NCBI GenBank assembly: GCA_963769605.1
Contig: CAVYML010000001.1
Span: 310,001-374,000 of the forward strand
Length of the DNA: 64,000 nucleotides
Direction: 5' to 3'
Source: Fen-1254 sp963769605
Lineage (GTDB): Bacteria; Bacteroidota; Ignavibacteria; UBA10030
Under the pieces are notes generated by a model. That model was given only the letters and a program-made list of their open reading frames with translations. It was not told the DNA's origin and made no database searches. Numbering within the stretch: position 1 is the first letter of the stretch; each line of letters begins with the position of its first letter. The translations under genes were made by a program, and so were the position numbers. Shown one piece after another: positions 28,301 to 33,933 of this stretch.

Positions 28301-29484
28301 CGGTTTCGTCTGCACGCAACCGTATCGGATATGTCTCTGTCAATAGTACTGCAACGACAGGCGCACAGATCTGGACTGCACAATTTTTTGATAAGAATCC
28401 TGCGGCAGGCGGTTATGATGTCACAAAAGTAACTTCACCGTTAAGTTCGGTGAGCCAGAACGAATACTGGAATATTGTCGGTCCCACCGGCGGAAGTGCA
28501 AATGTTGTGCTGACCTGGGATTCGGCATCAGGGATGAATAGCTCGCTGGCAAAAAGAGCTTTATCAAAAGTAGCCGAATGGAATACACCCGTGTCGACGA
28601 GTTGGAATTCCGTCGGCGTTGTTGTTACTGACAATGGACAATATTCGGGAACGGTTGCTACATCAACGCCGGTTACTCTTGGAAATAATATTTTTACGAT
28701 TGGCGCTACGAGCGCATCTCTGATTACAGCGATACAAAGCGGATTGTGGAGTCTTTCTGCTACTTGGAATGGCGGGGGAGTGCCGGGACTTAATGATACG
28801 GTAGAAATCGGCACTTATACGGTCGCGTTGAATACAAATGCAGCAATCGCAAAGTTTATTATTGATCCCACCGGAACATTCAACGACAGCACGAATACAA
28901 TAACCGTTTCTGGAAATTTTATTTTCAACGGCACCGTTACAGGATCGGGCACGATCATCCTGACGACTTCCAGCGATACGATTTTCGGAACAGGCACGAC
29001 AACAGGAAAAAGTGTTTTGGAAATTGCCGGGGGGAGCAGATATATTGCTTCATCGGCGAATCTGACTTTGAAAAACGTATCGATTCTTGCAGGCGATACG
29101 CTGGACAATTCCGGGAGCATCACGGTTGATACGATTTTTGGCGCCGCTTCTATATCGATCTTCAACAACCTTTCGGGATCGACTCTGACCATCAATGGTC
29201 CGCTGCTAAGCACGGGAACCTTTAATGCTGCGTCCTTCTGCCCGAATACCGTTATCTATAACGGCACGGTTGCGCAGACAATCAATCCGGTAACGTACTG
29301 CACATTAAAGATGAACAATACCGGCGTGAAGACTGCTGCCGGCAGCTTTAATGTGAATAATGACCTCTATATTAATTTCGGATCAAATCTTTTGGTCAAT
29401 TCCAGCGTTCAAATTAAAATTCTCGGAAGAACATTAACAGCAGGTGCATTGACGAATAACGGAAGCATTTTGATTTCGAATTAA
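16369..29484 (+). CDS. Giant secreted beta-solenoid surface protein (4371 residues)
   Basis: A 4371-residue protein; the second Met (16408) starts a classical signal peptide (MLKKKFHIERLL...ATAMA) and may be the true start. The mature protein is very rich in Thr, Ser, Gly, Asn and Ala and consists of short repeated strands such as YYNLTLSGSG, NGNVTNN and GGNLTVN, as in right-handed parallel beta-helices. Five copies of a module with the core G-x-W-x(4-6)-T/S-W-x-x-x-x-x-P-x-x-x-D-x-V-x-I are centred on Trp63, Trp1853, Trp2788, Trp3703 and Trp4127. Four of them follow a domain starting with [FY]P[IV]G (for example FQFPVGD). There are few Cys and no T9SS domain; it ends in ALTNNGSILISN, a tail shared with the neighbouring beta-solenoid proteins. 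A role as adhesin, sheath or matrix fibre is inferred. Secretion route unknown. Confidence 0.88.
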   Translation: MRYVLYWEQCLIRMLKKKFHIERLLIVLLTMVVLIVALGATAMAATYYLTAAGAGAAQTAGNWNTVAAGGGTAATNFTTTGDVFNIPSGISGIVSANWPFGSNGNTRTLTLTIDGSLTINNGVTLTLQNCNAGGVAAMTVDAGGSLIFLGTVAGTNQLVGVHGAGGTTANITVTLASGASIKTPNLGGIVSATNGSINSTNITVALNAAANYEFNGAATQVMTGTPATVNNLTLSGSGAITFLNTITTVSGNLTMSGTATTTATHALSIGGNLVIGSGTTFADGGYQITGNATGTLSVANGATLQIGAGTATITSFPTNFATANITLNPTSTVNYNTITNAQNIAGSVTSAGPSTYGHLTITGASGTKTMTGAITVAGNLTIATAGETFADGGFTITVNGNVTNNATHSGAGEILLSGGAGSHTVTGTTDTYGTLELNDANGATFANTAATTTVGTLTVTSGTLTLNSFTTGLTVTTTNVSGTLAFNNATGTRTMGAVTVNTGGSVNISTAQAAPLITVTSLNINGGTWNNTAVNEPVTLSTGTFTNTGTFNSGTGTYTFSAATSSINGNATIFSNLTINSATGTTNNITVSGGLTVTTALAGTGTLIQAAGANLFIGASPVAPTLTATAAGNTVDYNSTTGAQTIKGTTYYNLTIDKSTQVGTLGAATTINNNLSVLNGTLADGGFQITGNGTGILNIAAVSTLQIGAGGANTETFPTLYTSAQITLNAASTVIYNSTSAMTVAGSVASVGPSTYGNLTLSSASTKTAASAISVGGNLTVNAGTFSDGGFQITGNGTGTLNVANGATLQIGAGTATITSFPSNFATANITLNPTSTVNYNTITNAQNIAGSVLSAGPSTYGHLTITGASGTKTMTGAITVAGNLAIATAGETFADGGFTITVNGNVTNNATHSGAGEILLSGGAGSHTVTGTTDTYGTLELNDANGATFANTAATTTVGTLTVTSGTLTLNSFTTGLTVTTTNVSGTLAFNNATGTRTMGAVTIYTGGSVNITTAPSSLTVSDLTDNGIWNNSINAAVSIGGNLTVNTGSTFTAGSGAYTFTGTAKTIGGTLGTISIPSISIGVSVTNNLTTAPGLNISTTFAGAGTLTQGTNAILTVAATSVVPILAATATGNTVNYNGAAQTAEVTSYFNLTLSGSGIKTFATTPTVNGVLSLEGTATVAVTAGVITYGPNATLQYNKPAAYTATAEEWITPFAATGGIIIANTGAITTYAALTLNAGVPLTINAGSTLITGATNTWTLTVGGTTSVSGTLTLANTGTKTFTGAVTINNGGAITETAAGQLVFGSDVTIGGTLTENGAAVVGFAGNFTNNGTYTASTGNHTFSGSNKTIGGTANPTTIPTATFTGAYTNNCPYLSITNSLTVTGVTLTNNTIIGVAAITGTGGLTQGTNATLSIGGTSTIATLTATANGNTVNYFIGGQTVYPANYYNLTLSGTGANTLQTGTMTISGNLTLSGTATTTTVVGLTIGGNLSIGDGTSFTSNAAYALTVAGTTTVGGGTSGTLAIATAATNTQTFTGAVTIASGASFTESVAAALSFGSDIADNGTLNFGSGTLNISGNLYGTGTVTGGIGSVNIAGNWTQSGTFTATTSTVNYNGNYIGQIVRGGITYYNLQISNGGSKLLQTGNATVSNVLTLNSGVFKLNDYNLIISNTSTGAISGIYSGSSMIETNGIGYLQKTGAVYNNGTGIGLNIVYPIGSGGFYNPLDLTSGFTATAGTGTLQIRAISVNQGANALSKYWTLTISSYTGIITNLRFTYDVAEVHGTQSTYDTWYSTGTWSLAAGTRTALGANPFGTNVSGVTAASISGNWSAGTSAPGSTSATSYYSYQSGDWADATSWTTDPSGTLWINSGVPAALDNVTILNGRTISINSNTKQVTALTINAGGILNINSTTGHNFGTVTGQGKIMLSSNTFPGGTYTSFIASNGGTIEYYNLNAVSPTQLTYNNLIISNYTSSANSSFLNNGANPTTYTINGNFSLKNYSSGTETVYFGNPTASDNLINMTVYGNFSVDANCNIRVNNFATSHNIPNPTDNVTVYPVHTLSLYGNLTNNGSIRFTGLPSPAVNAYYILTTTASGGVNYGDVQVFFYGSTNNTVTCNGTTDFFRFIEAKGVDNTFVLEVTSSSTNNFALYAPNSQGGTTFDGGPDGYGYGAYYKALFIHYGTLKLDANINIPSLTEGGQDFNIIPTAELWINGATVSTMVVGFNGTGYQAATLYGALRISAGQFSTGSSAGIVLGALGAPSITIEGTGTLDVSQAWTNTGTSNQMSYTQTGGTANFRMQGENHAGPMLALANANSVFTMTGGVMNFPNNAFIDASTDYQIVTLGSQVGNYKVTGGTINLNLPSSATPYTASSTVPFYNLNISNQTGSGTLTIQWNTPSPLSVLNDLTIGSNSVLDLSTNAIDLAVGHNFNIPTGAVYTHGAANTTTFNGTGAQAFNNTGTITGGSLNNLTITNTSVTSITANNLTVTGTLLIDNNSTLNDSGKYVYAAGNVVINGTHTGQQTVGGIRLNGATAQTISGGGNGVFNNLLIDKSNTTGVSLTANASVTGNLRLLNNANFNIGSNNLSFGTRANVYTDTLTAQKFDSVHMISTKGLASDLGISKTFSSAYKTFRYPIGTGNSYRPDSVQFTADPAQYGSITVKTILSADPLIQAAGKAINLYWKVTSSGFSGIQNNSINQVCYYYPADAPTPADEVNYIPAVYIAPNWNAINDTSAVVNYKTPREIHFNNTNYIDGEYTCGTPAAFTGLTIYYSNSNNANVTSSTGADWSAAATWCTGSNTGTPAGALADNMSNAVFIIGDGSATTHKIAISGTHQIQTGNISIYSDGILDIGLTNGHNFGGIPNSKVSGSGTLRIASTAYFPRGDWGNFLGASGGTVEYYQTSASPATVNLPTTYTLPSGSTANITGYYNLIISPYKASSIILPDMNLSIYNNLTIGYSADGGTANCMTQLNAGAASATLEVHGTLNINQYGILQYMNVAAQNLIADNDINIAAGGALQVLNGGTSVANTLTVYGNIVNNGTLNLDANYPTNDTYYCSLLFTGPLSKSLTSTSPPTSTCLYNIGVNKGAAWDSVLNVNVASSGFQMGGGGINLQNGTFRLTTNVTMNIASGAFTIPSTACLSTNGGTLNLGTTGSAADSLILNGKLEILAGSVNIGPAITTTSTYAYNIVYATAGAPVLSISGGALNVYSQIRRQPVVTSGALNYMQTGGTVTIGAKNPNTARAAFEVVNTGSDFVMSGGTIIIANHISAAPPYDLDLESDGSSVSGGTMQFGLAGVTPNPTLFYFQSSDSLGNLILESTTNSSAIVEIYPLTLLGNLTIGGTTGYFNADGLDLEIGGNLTNNNTNTSTGIAVGGFQTQSATQTTSFLGNTDQTITGTASNRTNFANLEVATASTHTLYMSSSSCNIIVNSSFTLTSGTLNDGGNSIYLLNNVNNNAVHVSTNPTTGGMVFIGTLNQGITGNGSGIFGNIEINNSGHGVNMTDNSTINGQIKFTNGDLYIDDYALTLGQSATIAGTLNASNLILLNGVLSDKGVTKIFPTGASTFTFPIGDNGRYTPCTFNFSANSNSSGAAINVIPVASLQPSINPANYTDYLNYYWNVSTTGFSSAYTVTQTYTYVPADVKGTPSYIQQYNNSTALWSTVTGTISSPTFYFTSSTLLDGSYTIGDQFASLPTLTSNGSGNWNTAASWLPANVPNGNPVIIRSTDSIALSANGANAASVTINGVLDAENTTFHNIGQVSGGGKIRLLSTSSGMYVFPGGTYNAFLANPASTIEFYGSTNGTLPLDPGNATKPYQNVIFSGTGIKYISSFDMVVNGNLILSNGSKLDNTQYNRNVTILGNWTDNNASTTGFNAGTGTVTFSGTAAQNIVMANNSMTEIFYNLGINNPAGLTLQTGKAGVANQLILTSGNINTSSTDSLTITNTSSSAVAGGNVNSFVNGPLSKLITNGSNFQFPVGDAVSSARNRIGYVSVNSTATTGAQIWTAQFFDKNPAAGGYDVTKVTSPLSSVSQNEYWNIVGPTGGSANVVLTWDSASGMNSSLAKRALSKVAEWNTPVSTSWNSVGVVVTDNGQYSGTVATSTPVTLGNNIFTIGATSASLITAIQSGLWSLSATWNGGGVPGLNDTVEIGTYTVALNTNAAIAKFIIDPTGTFNDSTNTITVSGNFIFNGTVTGSGTIILTTSSDTIFGTGTTTGKSVLEIAGGSRYIASSANLTLKNVSILAGDTLDNSGSITVDTIFGAASISIFNNLSGSTLTINGPLLSTGTFNAASFCPNTVIYNGTVAQTINPVTYCTLKMNNTGVKTAAGSFNVNNDLYINFGSNLLVNSSVQIKILGRTLTAGALTNNGSILISN
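17253..17898 (+). repeat. Internal duplication in the giant gene, copy 1
   Basis: About 610-645 bp that recur at +1515 bp (18768-19413). In the core 17260-17868 I count roughly ten differences, about 98% identity at DNA level, far above the other internal repeats. It encodes about residues 298-500. Confidence 0.85.
18768..19413 (+). repeat. Internal duplication in the giant gene, copy 2
   Basis: Second copy of the segment at 17253-17898, offset 1515 bp (505 codons, so in frame); it encodes about residues 803-1005. Confidence 0.85.
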
Positions 29485-29508
29485 ATCGAACTCCTTTTGA
29501 CAGCACCC

Positions 29509-29620
29509 TGTAGCCGCGACGGGCTTGCCCGCCGAAATGAAATACATGCGGGCTTGCCCGAAGAAATGAAATGCAGGCGGGTGGTCGCGGATGCTTCCGA
29601 CGTCATCGCCGTCGGCTACA
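29509..29620 (+). repeat. TGTAGCC-bounded dispersed repeat, copy 1
   Basis: The element starts with TGTAGCCGCGAC and ends with its inverted form GGCTACA (29614-29620); inside are two copies of CGGGCTTGCCCG. A related element is at 47254. It is GC-rich and non-coding. The gap 29485-30038 also holds the hairpin at 29630, an unremarkable stretch 29680-29880 and promoter cassette copy 2. Confidence 0.7.
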
Positions 29621-29629
29621 ATCGAGGCA

Positions 29630-29679
29630 CCACCTTGCGAAGGTCACCCCACCTTCGCAAGGTGGTATATGTTTTTTTT
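29630..29679 (+). terminator. CCTTCGCAAGG hairpin with T-run, possible terminator of the giant gene
   Basis: CCACCTTGCGAAGGT (29630-29644) pairs perfectly over 15 bp with 29651-29665 around a 6-base loop; a run of eight T begins 6 bases after the stem (from 29672). The stem core is the same as in the inverted repeat at 38025, so it may be a dispersed palindromic repeat reused as terminator. Confidence 0.5.
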
Positions 29680-29881
29680 CTACATGCGCCTTTCCGAATG
29701 TCTCGAATAATTAATTTGATTATTTTCCCCTCTTCTTATTGTAATTATTACAATTTTAGCTCATTCCCAGCAGGGTCTCTCATACTACCTGGCGAAGAGA
29801 CCTTCCAAGGTTCCCTTGAGTATCGATATGCCGGATGGCTGCCATCGTGCGCATATATCCTCAAATACAAAAATTATTAAA

Positions 29882-29998
29882 GAATTTCCCTGTTTGCACC
29901 TTCTACGGTAAACACCTTAGGACTTACGGTTTTTGCTGTAATTGTAAAAATACGGTTAAAAAGCGATGAGAAATCCCTGCCTTGTCGGTATACTGTAA
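29882..29998 (+). promoter_or_regulatory. Conserved promoter cassette, copy 2 (receiver-protein operon)
   Basis: Collinear with 16124-16240 at a constant offset of 13758 bp. TACGGTAA (29904-29911), GGACTTAC, the block GTAATTGTAAAAATACGG and TATACT (29989-29994) are kept; the left palindrome is degenerate in its second half (ACACCTTA). The TATACT box places transcription start near 30001 and supports the ATG at 30039 as start of the next gene. Confidence 0.7.
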
Positions 29999-30038
29999 TC
30001 AAAATAAAACAACTATTACACCAATTTTGGGGTGCTGT

Positions 30039-30437
30039 ATGAGGCATATCAAAGTACTTATCGTCGATGACCACCAGGATTTTCGACGCGTCGTACTAGA
30101 TTTTTTGAATCGTCTTCCGCACATCGATGTCGTTGGAGAGGCGGTCGATGGCGATGATGCAATAGAAAAGGCAGAGACATTGTTGCCGGATATAATTCTC
30201 ATGGATGTGGCGATGCCGAAGAAAAATGGAATTGAGGCAACGCGCATCATCAAGCAGCGTTGGCCTGAAATTAAAGTTATGATTGCGACAACATACGACA
30301 CCCCGTTATATCGAATGCAAGCGTTGGAAGCGAAGGCGGATGGATTTATTTTAAAGTCTTCCTTGAAGCCCGGATTGGAGGCGGCATTCGGCATTATTAA
30401 ACCGGTTCCGTCGCAAATTATACAGACAAAACAATAA
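30039..30437 (+). CDS. Receiver-only response regulator (CheY-like), first of pair
   Basis: A 132-residue stand-alone receiver domain. It has the acidic pocket Asp10-Asp11, phospho-acceptor Asp56 in IILMDVAMPK, the Thr of VMIATTYD and the Lys of DGFILKSS. The sequence resembles receivers of the NarL/LuxR class, but there is no DNA-binding domain; about 25 residues follow the receiver and end in SQIIQTKQ. The start at 30039 is chosen because upstream codons would lie before the predicted transcription start. It is followed after 35 bp by a second receiver and then by the surface-protein genes. It may act as phosphate sink or by protein contact, or buffer the LuxR regulator at 14089; this is inference. 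Confidence 0.88.
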   Translation: MRHIKVLIVDDHQDFRRVVLDFLNRLPHIDVVGEAVDGDDAIEKAETLLPDIILMDVAMPKKNGIEATRIIKQRWPEIKVMIATTYDTPLYRMQALEAKADGFILKSSLKPGLEAAFGIIKPVPSQIIQTKQ

Positions 30438-30472
30438 TATAAATTTAAAATAATAATAGAGGAGAGTAATTC

Positions 30473-30874
30473 ATGAACACAGTAAAAATATTGCTGGCAG
30501 ATGACCACGATTGCTTCCGGCATATTCTGCAGATGTATCTGGATGCGCAGGAAGGATTCGAAGTCGTCGGAGAGGCCAGGGATGGCAGAGAGGCTGTAGC
30601 GAAGGCTTCTGAGCTTCGGCCTGATGTCGTTTTGATGGATGTATATATGCCCAACGAAAATGGAATTGAAGCCACACGGACGATCAAACGAATGTGGCCG
30701 TCGACGAAAGTTTTTATTCTTTCAATGGATCCGAGCGAAGCGTATCGAAGAAACGCGCAAACGATTGCCGATGGGATTATTGCAAAAACATCGATGAAAA
30801 AAACGCTGATGAGCATTCTGACATTCGAACGAACGCAATCAACGGCAGCAGCAGCGGCATTCGCAGCGGCATAA
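30473..30874 (+). CDS. Receiver-only response regulator (CheY-like), second of pair
   Basis: A 133-residue stand-alone receiver, clearly a paralogue of the preceding protein (both share NGIEATRxIKxxWP). Pocket Asp10-Asp11, phospho-acceptor Asp56 in VVLMDVYMPN, Ser83 in VFILSMD and Lys in DGIIAKTS are present. There is no output domain, and the C-terminus is an unusual alanine-rich tail (TAAAAAFAAA). A GAGGAG ribosome binding site lies about 8 bases upstream. Two adjacent receivers without output domains inside a surface-protein locus are unusual and suggest a local phosphorelay or fine-tuning step. Confidence 0.88.
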   Translation: MNTVKILLADDHDCFRHILQMYLDAQEGFEVVGEARDGREAVAKASELRPDVVLMDVYMPNENGIEATRTIKRMWPSTKVFILSMDPSEAYRRNAQTIADGIIAKTSMKKTLMSILTFERTQSTAAAAAFAAA

Positions 30875-31005
30875 AAAAAATGAAGAATTGCATTTTCATA
30901 ATGAACATAAATAAAAATAGAGAATCATTTTATGATCTGCAGCGGAACACAGCAGAGCCGCAGAAATGGATGGCATTTTCCAGCATCAATAAATTCGGAG
31001 TGCAA

Positions 31006-32826
31006 ATGAATATGAACACAATAAGAGTCACATCTTTGGGAGAATCGACTGCACGCAATTGCAGGAGGGGAATAAAAGATAGTGGTTTTTATAAAACCGC
31101 TTTCTGGATGCTGGGCTTCATGATCTGTCTCTGTTGTCAACAATTATTTGCTCAGGGTATTGGAATCAGCGAGACCTCAATTACACCGGATGGCTCTGCA
31201 ATCCTGGAATTGCGGTCTACATCGAGAGGATTATTGTTGCCTCGCAACACTGCGAGCCTTGGATATACCGTGGAGGGTTTACTGTTCTACAATACAAACA
31301 CCCATTTGTTGAATTATTATAATGGAACAGCGTGGACTCCGATAAATACCAATTTAAGTTTATATGCACCTCTTGCATCGCCGACGTTTACAGGCACGGT
31401 AATCATCCCAACACCGTTCACATTGGGTGCGACATCCGTTACTTCAACAGGAACGCAGATAAACTATTTAAGTGCAGCAACTGGCACAACCGGAACGACA
31501 TCGACAAATTTAGTTTTTTCGACCAGTCCGACACTTGTCACACCGACACTTGGTGCAGCCACAGCGACATCGATCAATAATGTGGCAATTACTTCTCCCG
31601 CTTCGTTATCCACACTCACGCTTGCCAGCGGAAAAACATTTACTGCAAATAATACATTGACGCTGAGCGGTACAGACGGCTCAACTCTGAACATTGGAAC
31701 AGGTGGAACATTGGGAACAGGTGCGTATGCTACAATTGCTAATTATGCACTTCTTGCATCGCCGACATTTACGGGTACCGTAACAATTCCATCACCGTTC
31801 ACGCTGGGATCGACTTCTGTTACTTCCACAGGAATTCAACTAAATTATTTAAATGCAGCAACAGGCACGACTGGAACGACAACTACGAACCTTGTATTTT
31901 CTACCTCTCCAACGTTAACAACACCGAATATCGGCGCTGCAACAGGAACTTCATTAAGCGTCATTGGAGCATTAACTGCACAGTCGACGACAAATCAGTT
32001 GGTCCTTGGAACGACTAATACGACAACAATCAGTTCAACTGCTCCGTCTGCGAGCAGAGTCTATACGATTCCTGATTTTGGTGCAAACGGAGAAATACCT
32101 ATTGGCACAGCGGGAAACACAATTTCATTGACAACGACTGGGGCAACGAATGTTACACTTCCAACCTCAGGCACATTAGCTACGACTGGTGTATTAATAG
32201 ATATTAAAACACTTACTACAGCGAGTACTTCACCTTATACACCAACATCTGGGACGAAAAGTATACTTGTATATATAGTTGGCGCCGGGGGCCAGGGAGG
32301 CGGATGTCCTGCAACAACCGGTTCTGCCGCTGCAGGCGGCGGTGCAGGCGGGTGTGCGATTAAAGCAATTATCTGGGATGGTGTTTCTACTTTTGCTTTT
32401 GCCGTGGGAAATGTCGGAACTGCTGCCGGAAACGGTGCAACTGGAGTGGCAGGAAATAATTCGACATTTACGAATGGTGCGACTACCATTACTGCTAACG
32501 GCGGTGGAGGTGGAACGCTAGGCAATGGAACCACGGGACTTCCAGTAGCAGGGGGCGCGGGTGGAACAGCGACCAACGGAGATATAAATATTCAGGGTAA
32601 CAGCGGCGGTGCTGGAGTAAGATTAGCTGCTACTACTTTTTATGGACTCACCGGTAACGGTGGATCATCCATTTTTGGCAGTGGTGGAGTTGGTGCGGTA
32701 GGTGCCAGCGGTAATGGCGGCGCTGCGACCGGTTACGGAGCAGGAGGCGGCGGAGCCGTAGGCAATGCAACTCACGCAGGCGGCGTTGGAACCGCAGGTG
32801 TCATAATTATATATGAGCACAAATAA
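31006..32826 (+). CDS. Secreted phage-tail-fibre-like protein with glycine-rich C-terminus
   Basis: A 606-residue protein started at the ATG at 31006 behind CGGAG; the frame is open further upstream but runs into the receiver gene. A long N-terminal region leads to a signal peptide (FWMLGFMICLCCQQLFAQ). Next comes a module seen in many Bacteroidetes surface proteins, SAILELRSTSRGLLLPRNT with GLLFYNTNTHLLNYYNGTAW. Then two long repeats starting LASPTFTGTV (about residues 122 and 249) as in phage tail fibres. The last 190 residues are a glycine-rich domain (AAAGGGAGGCAIKAI, NGGGGGTLGNG, GYGAGGGGAVGN, ending GTAGVIIIYEHK) of the type found at the tips of phage tail fibres, where glycine helices bind surface receptors. 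No phage genes are nearby. It probably is a cell-surface adhesin. Confidence 0.82.
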   Translation: MNMNTIRVTSLGESTARNCRRGIKDSGFYKTAFWMLGFMICLCCQQLFAQGIGISETSITPDGSAILELRSTSRGLLLPRNTASLGYTVEGLLFYNTNTHLLNYYNGTAWTPINTNLSLYAPLASPTFTGTVIIPTPFTLGATSVTSTGTQINYLSAATGTTGTTSTNLVFSTSPTLVTPTLGAATATSINNVAITSPASLSTLTLASGKTFTANNTLTLSGTDGSTLNIGTGGTLGTGAYATIANYALLASPTFTGTVTIPSPFTLGSTSVTSTGIQLNYLNAATGTTGTTTTNLVFSTSPTLTTPNIGAATGTSLSVIGALTAQSTTNQLVLGTTNTTTISSTAPSASRVYTIPDFGANGEIPIGTAGNTISLTTTGATNVTLPTSGTLATTGVLIDIKTLTTASTSPYTPTSGTKSILVYIVGAGGQGGGCPATTGSAAAGGGAGGCAIKAIIWDGVSTFAFAVGNVGTAAGNGATGVAGNNSTFTNGATTITANGGGGGTLGNGTTGLPVAGGAGGTATNGDINIQGNSGGAGVRLAATTFYGLTGNGGSSIFGSGGVGAVGASGNGGAATGYGAGGGGAVGNATHAGGVGTAGVIIIYEHK

Positions 32827-32840
32827 AATCAAGAAATAAA

Positions 32841-33932
32841 ATGAATGGTCCGAAGAAAAATAGAACCTATCAAAAAAATGGCTTAACACGCAAGAGATTC
32901 CTGAGAATTATAGGCTCTATTTTGATTCTTTTGATTTTCTGTCACGTTGCAATTTTTTCTCAAGTAATCGTGAATACCGGAGCGGCCATGAATGTAACGA
33001 ATGGAACGAACGTTTCATCGGCTGCTGTCACGAATACTTCCGGGACTTTGAACAATGATGCAACAATGAACATTACAACACTGACCAATAGCGGCACATT
33101 GCAGGGCAATGGCACATATAATATAACTCAATCATTCACGAATACCGGAACCTTCACATACGGAACATCGACAGTCAATTTTGACGGAACGATTGCACAA
33201 TCTGTCCCGGCTCTGACATACTATAATTTAACATTAAGCGGAAGCGGAACGATGTCGCTTTCGGGTTCCACTATTGCACTTGGGACTGTAACACTGAGTG
33301 CCGGTACATTCGATGTTACGTCTTCTAATTATGCTCTCAGTGTCGGCGGTAACTGGACAAATAACGGCGGAACATTTTCACCGGAAGGCGGGACAGTCAC
33401 ATTCAGTGGAACAGCTTCACAGGCTATTAACGGCACAGCAGCGAGTCAGACATTCAATTCGGTTATTGTAAACCTGACATCGGGATTAACGCTCAGTTGC
33501 GGTGGTAGTACAACGACACTGAATGTCGGTGGATCATTTACTGAGACTACCGGAAACTTCACAGCTCCTGCGACGATGAGCGTAACGGGAACAATTACAT
33601 TAACTGCGGGTACGTTTACAGGTGGGACAAATCTTTCGGCTGGAGGAAATTGGACAAATAATGGCGCCACATTTACAGCCAATAGCGGAACTGTTACATT
33701 CAACGGCACGACGCAAGCAATCGGCGGATCGGCCCCAACAACATTTGGTTATCTGATTTTTTCAAATACAGGTACAGCAACAGTATCACAAAATATTACA
33801 ACAAGTGCAGATTGCACAATCAATTCCGGCTCGAATCTGACATGGCCCAGCGGCATTCAGATTTATGTTCAAGGCAGAGCAATAATCGCCGGTACACTGA
33901 CCAATAACGGAAATTTGTTGATTTCAAATTAA
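32841..33932 (+). CDS. Secreted beta-solenoid protein (363 residues)
   Basis: A 363-residue secreted protein with an N-terminal hydrophobic signal (about residues 22-40, ending AIFSQ). The mature part is built of the same short strands as the giant protein: TYYNLTLSGSGTMSL, two copies of GGNWTNNGxTFxxxxGTVTF, and VGGSFTETTGNF. Its C-terminal 24 residues match the end of the giant protein at 14 positions (GRAIIAGTLTNNGNLLISN against GRTLTAGALTNNGSILISN). It starts 14 bp after the tail-fibre-like gene and ends one base before the next gene, so it is in the middle of an operon. It may be a short companion or cap of the giant fibre; this is inference. Confidence 0.8.
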   Translation: MNGPKKNRTYQKNGLTRKRFLRIIGSILILLIFCHVAIFSQVIVNTGAAMNVTNGTNVSSAAVTNTSGTLNNDATMNITTLTNSGTLQGNGTYNITQSFTNTGTFTYGTSTVNFDGTIAQSVPALTYYNLTLSGSGTMSLSGSTIALGTVTLSAGTFDVTSSNYALSVGGNWTNNGGTFSPEGGTVTFSGTASQAINGTAASQTFNSVIVNLTSGLTLSCGGSTTTLNVGGSFTETTGNFTAPATMSVTGTITLTAGTFTGGTNLSAGGNWTNNGATFTANSGTVTFNGTTQAIGGSAPTTFGYLIFSNTGTATVSQNITTSADCTINSGSNLTWPSGIQIYVQGRAIIAGTLTNNGNLLISN

Positions 33933-33933
33933 G

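Noticed and set aside
29497..29880. 127-codon frame after the giant gene
   Set aside because: It runs through the TGTAGCC repeat and the palindromic hairpin; no ribosome site and no protein-like sequence.
31006..32826. Prophage remnant because of tail-fibre similarity
   Set aside because: The gene has a bacterial signal peptide and surface modules, and no integrase, capsid, portal or lysis gene lies around it.
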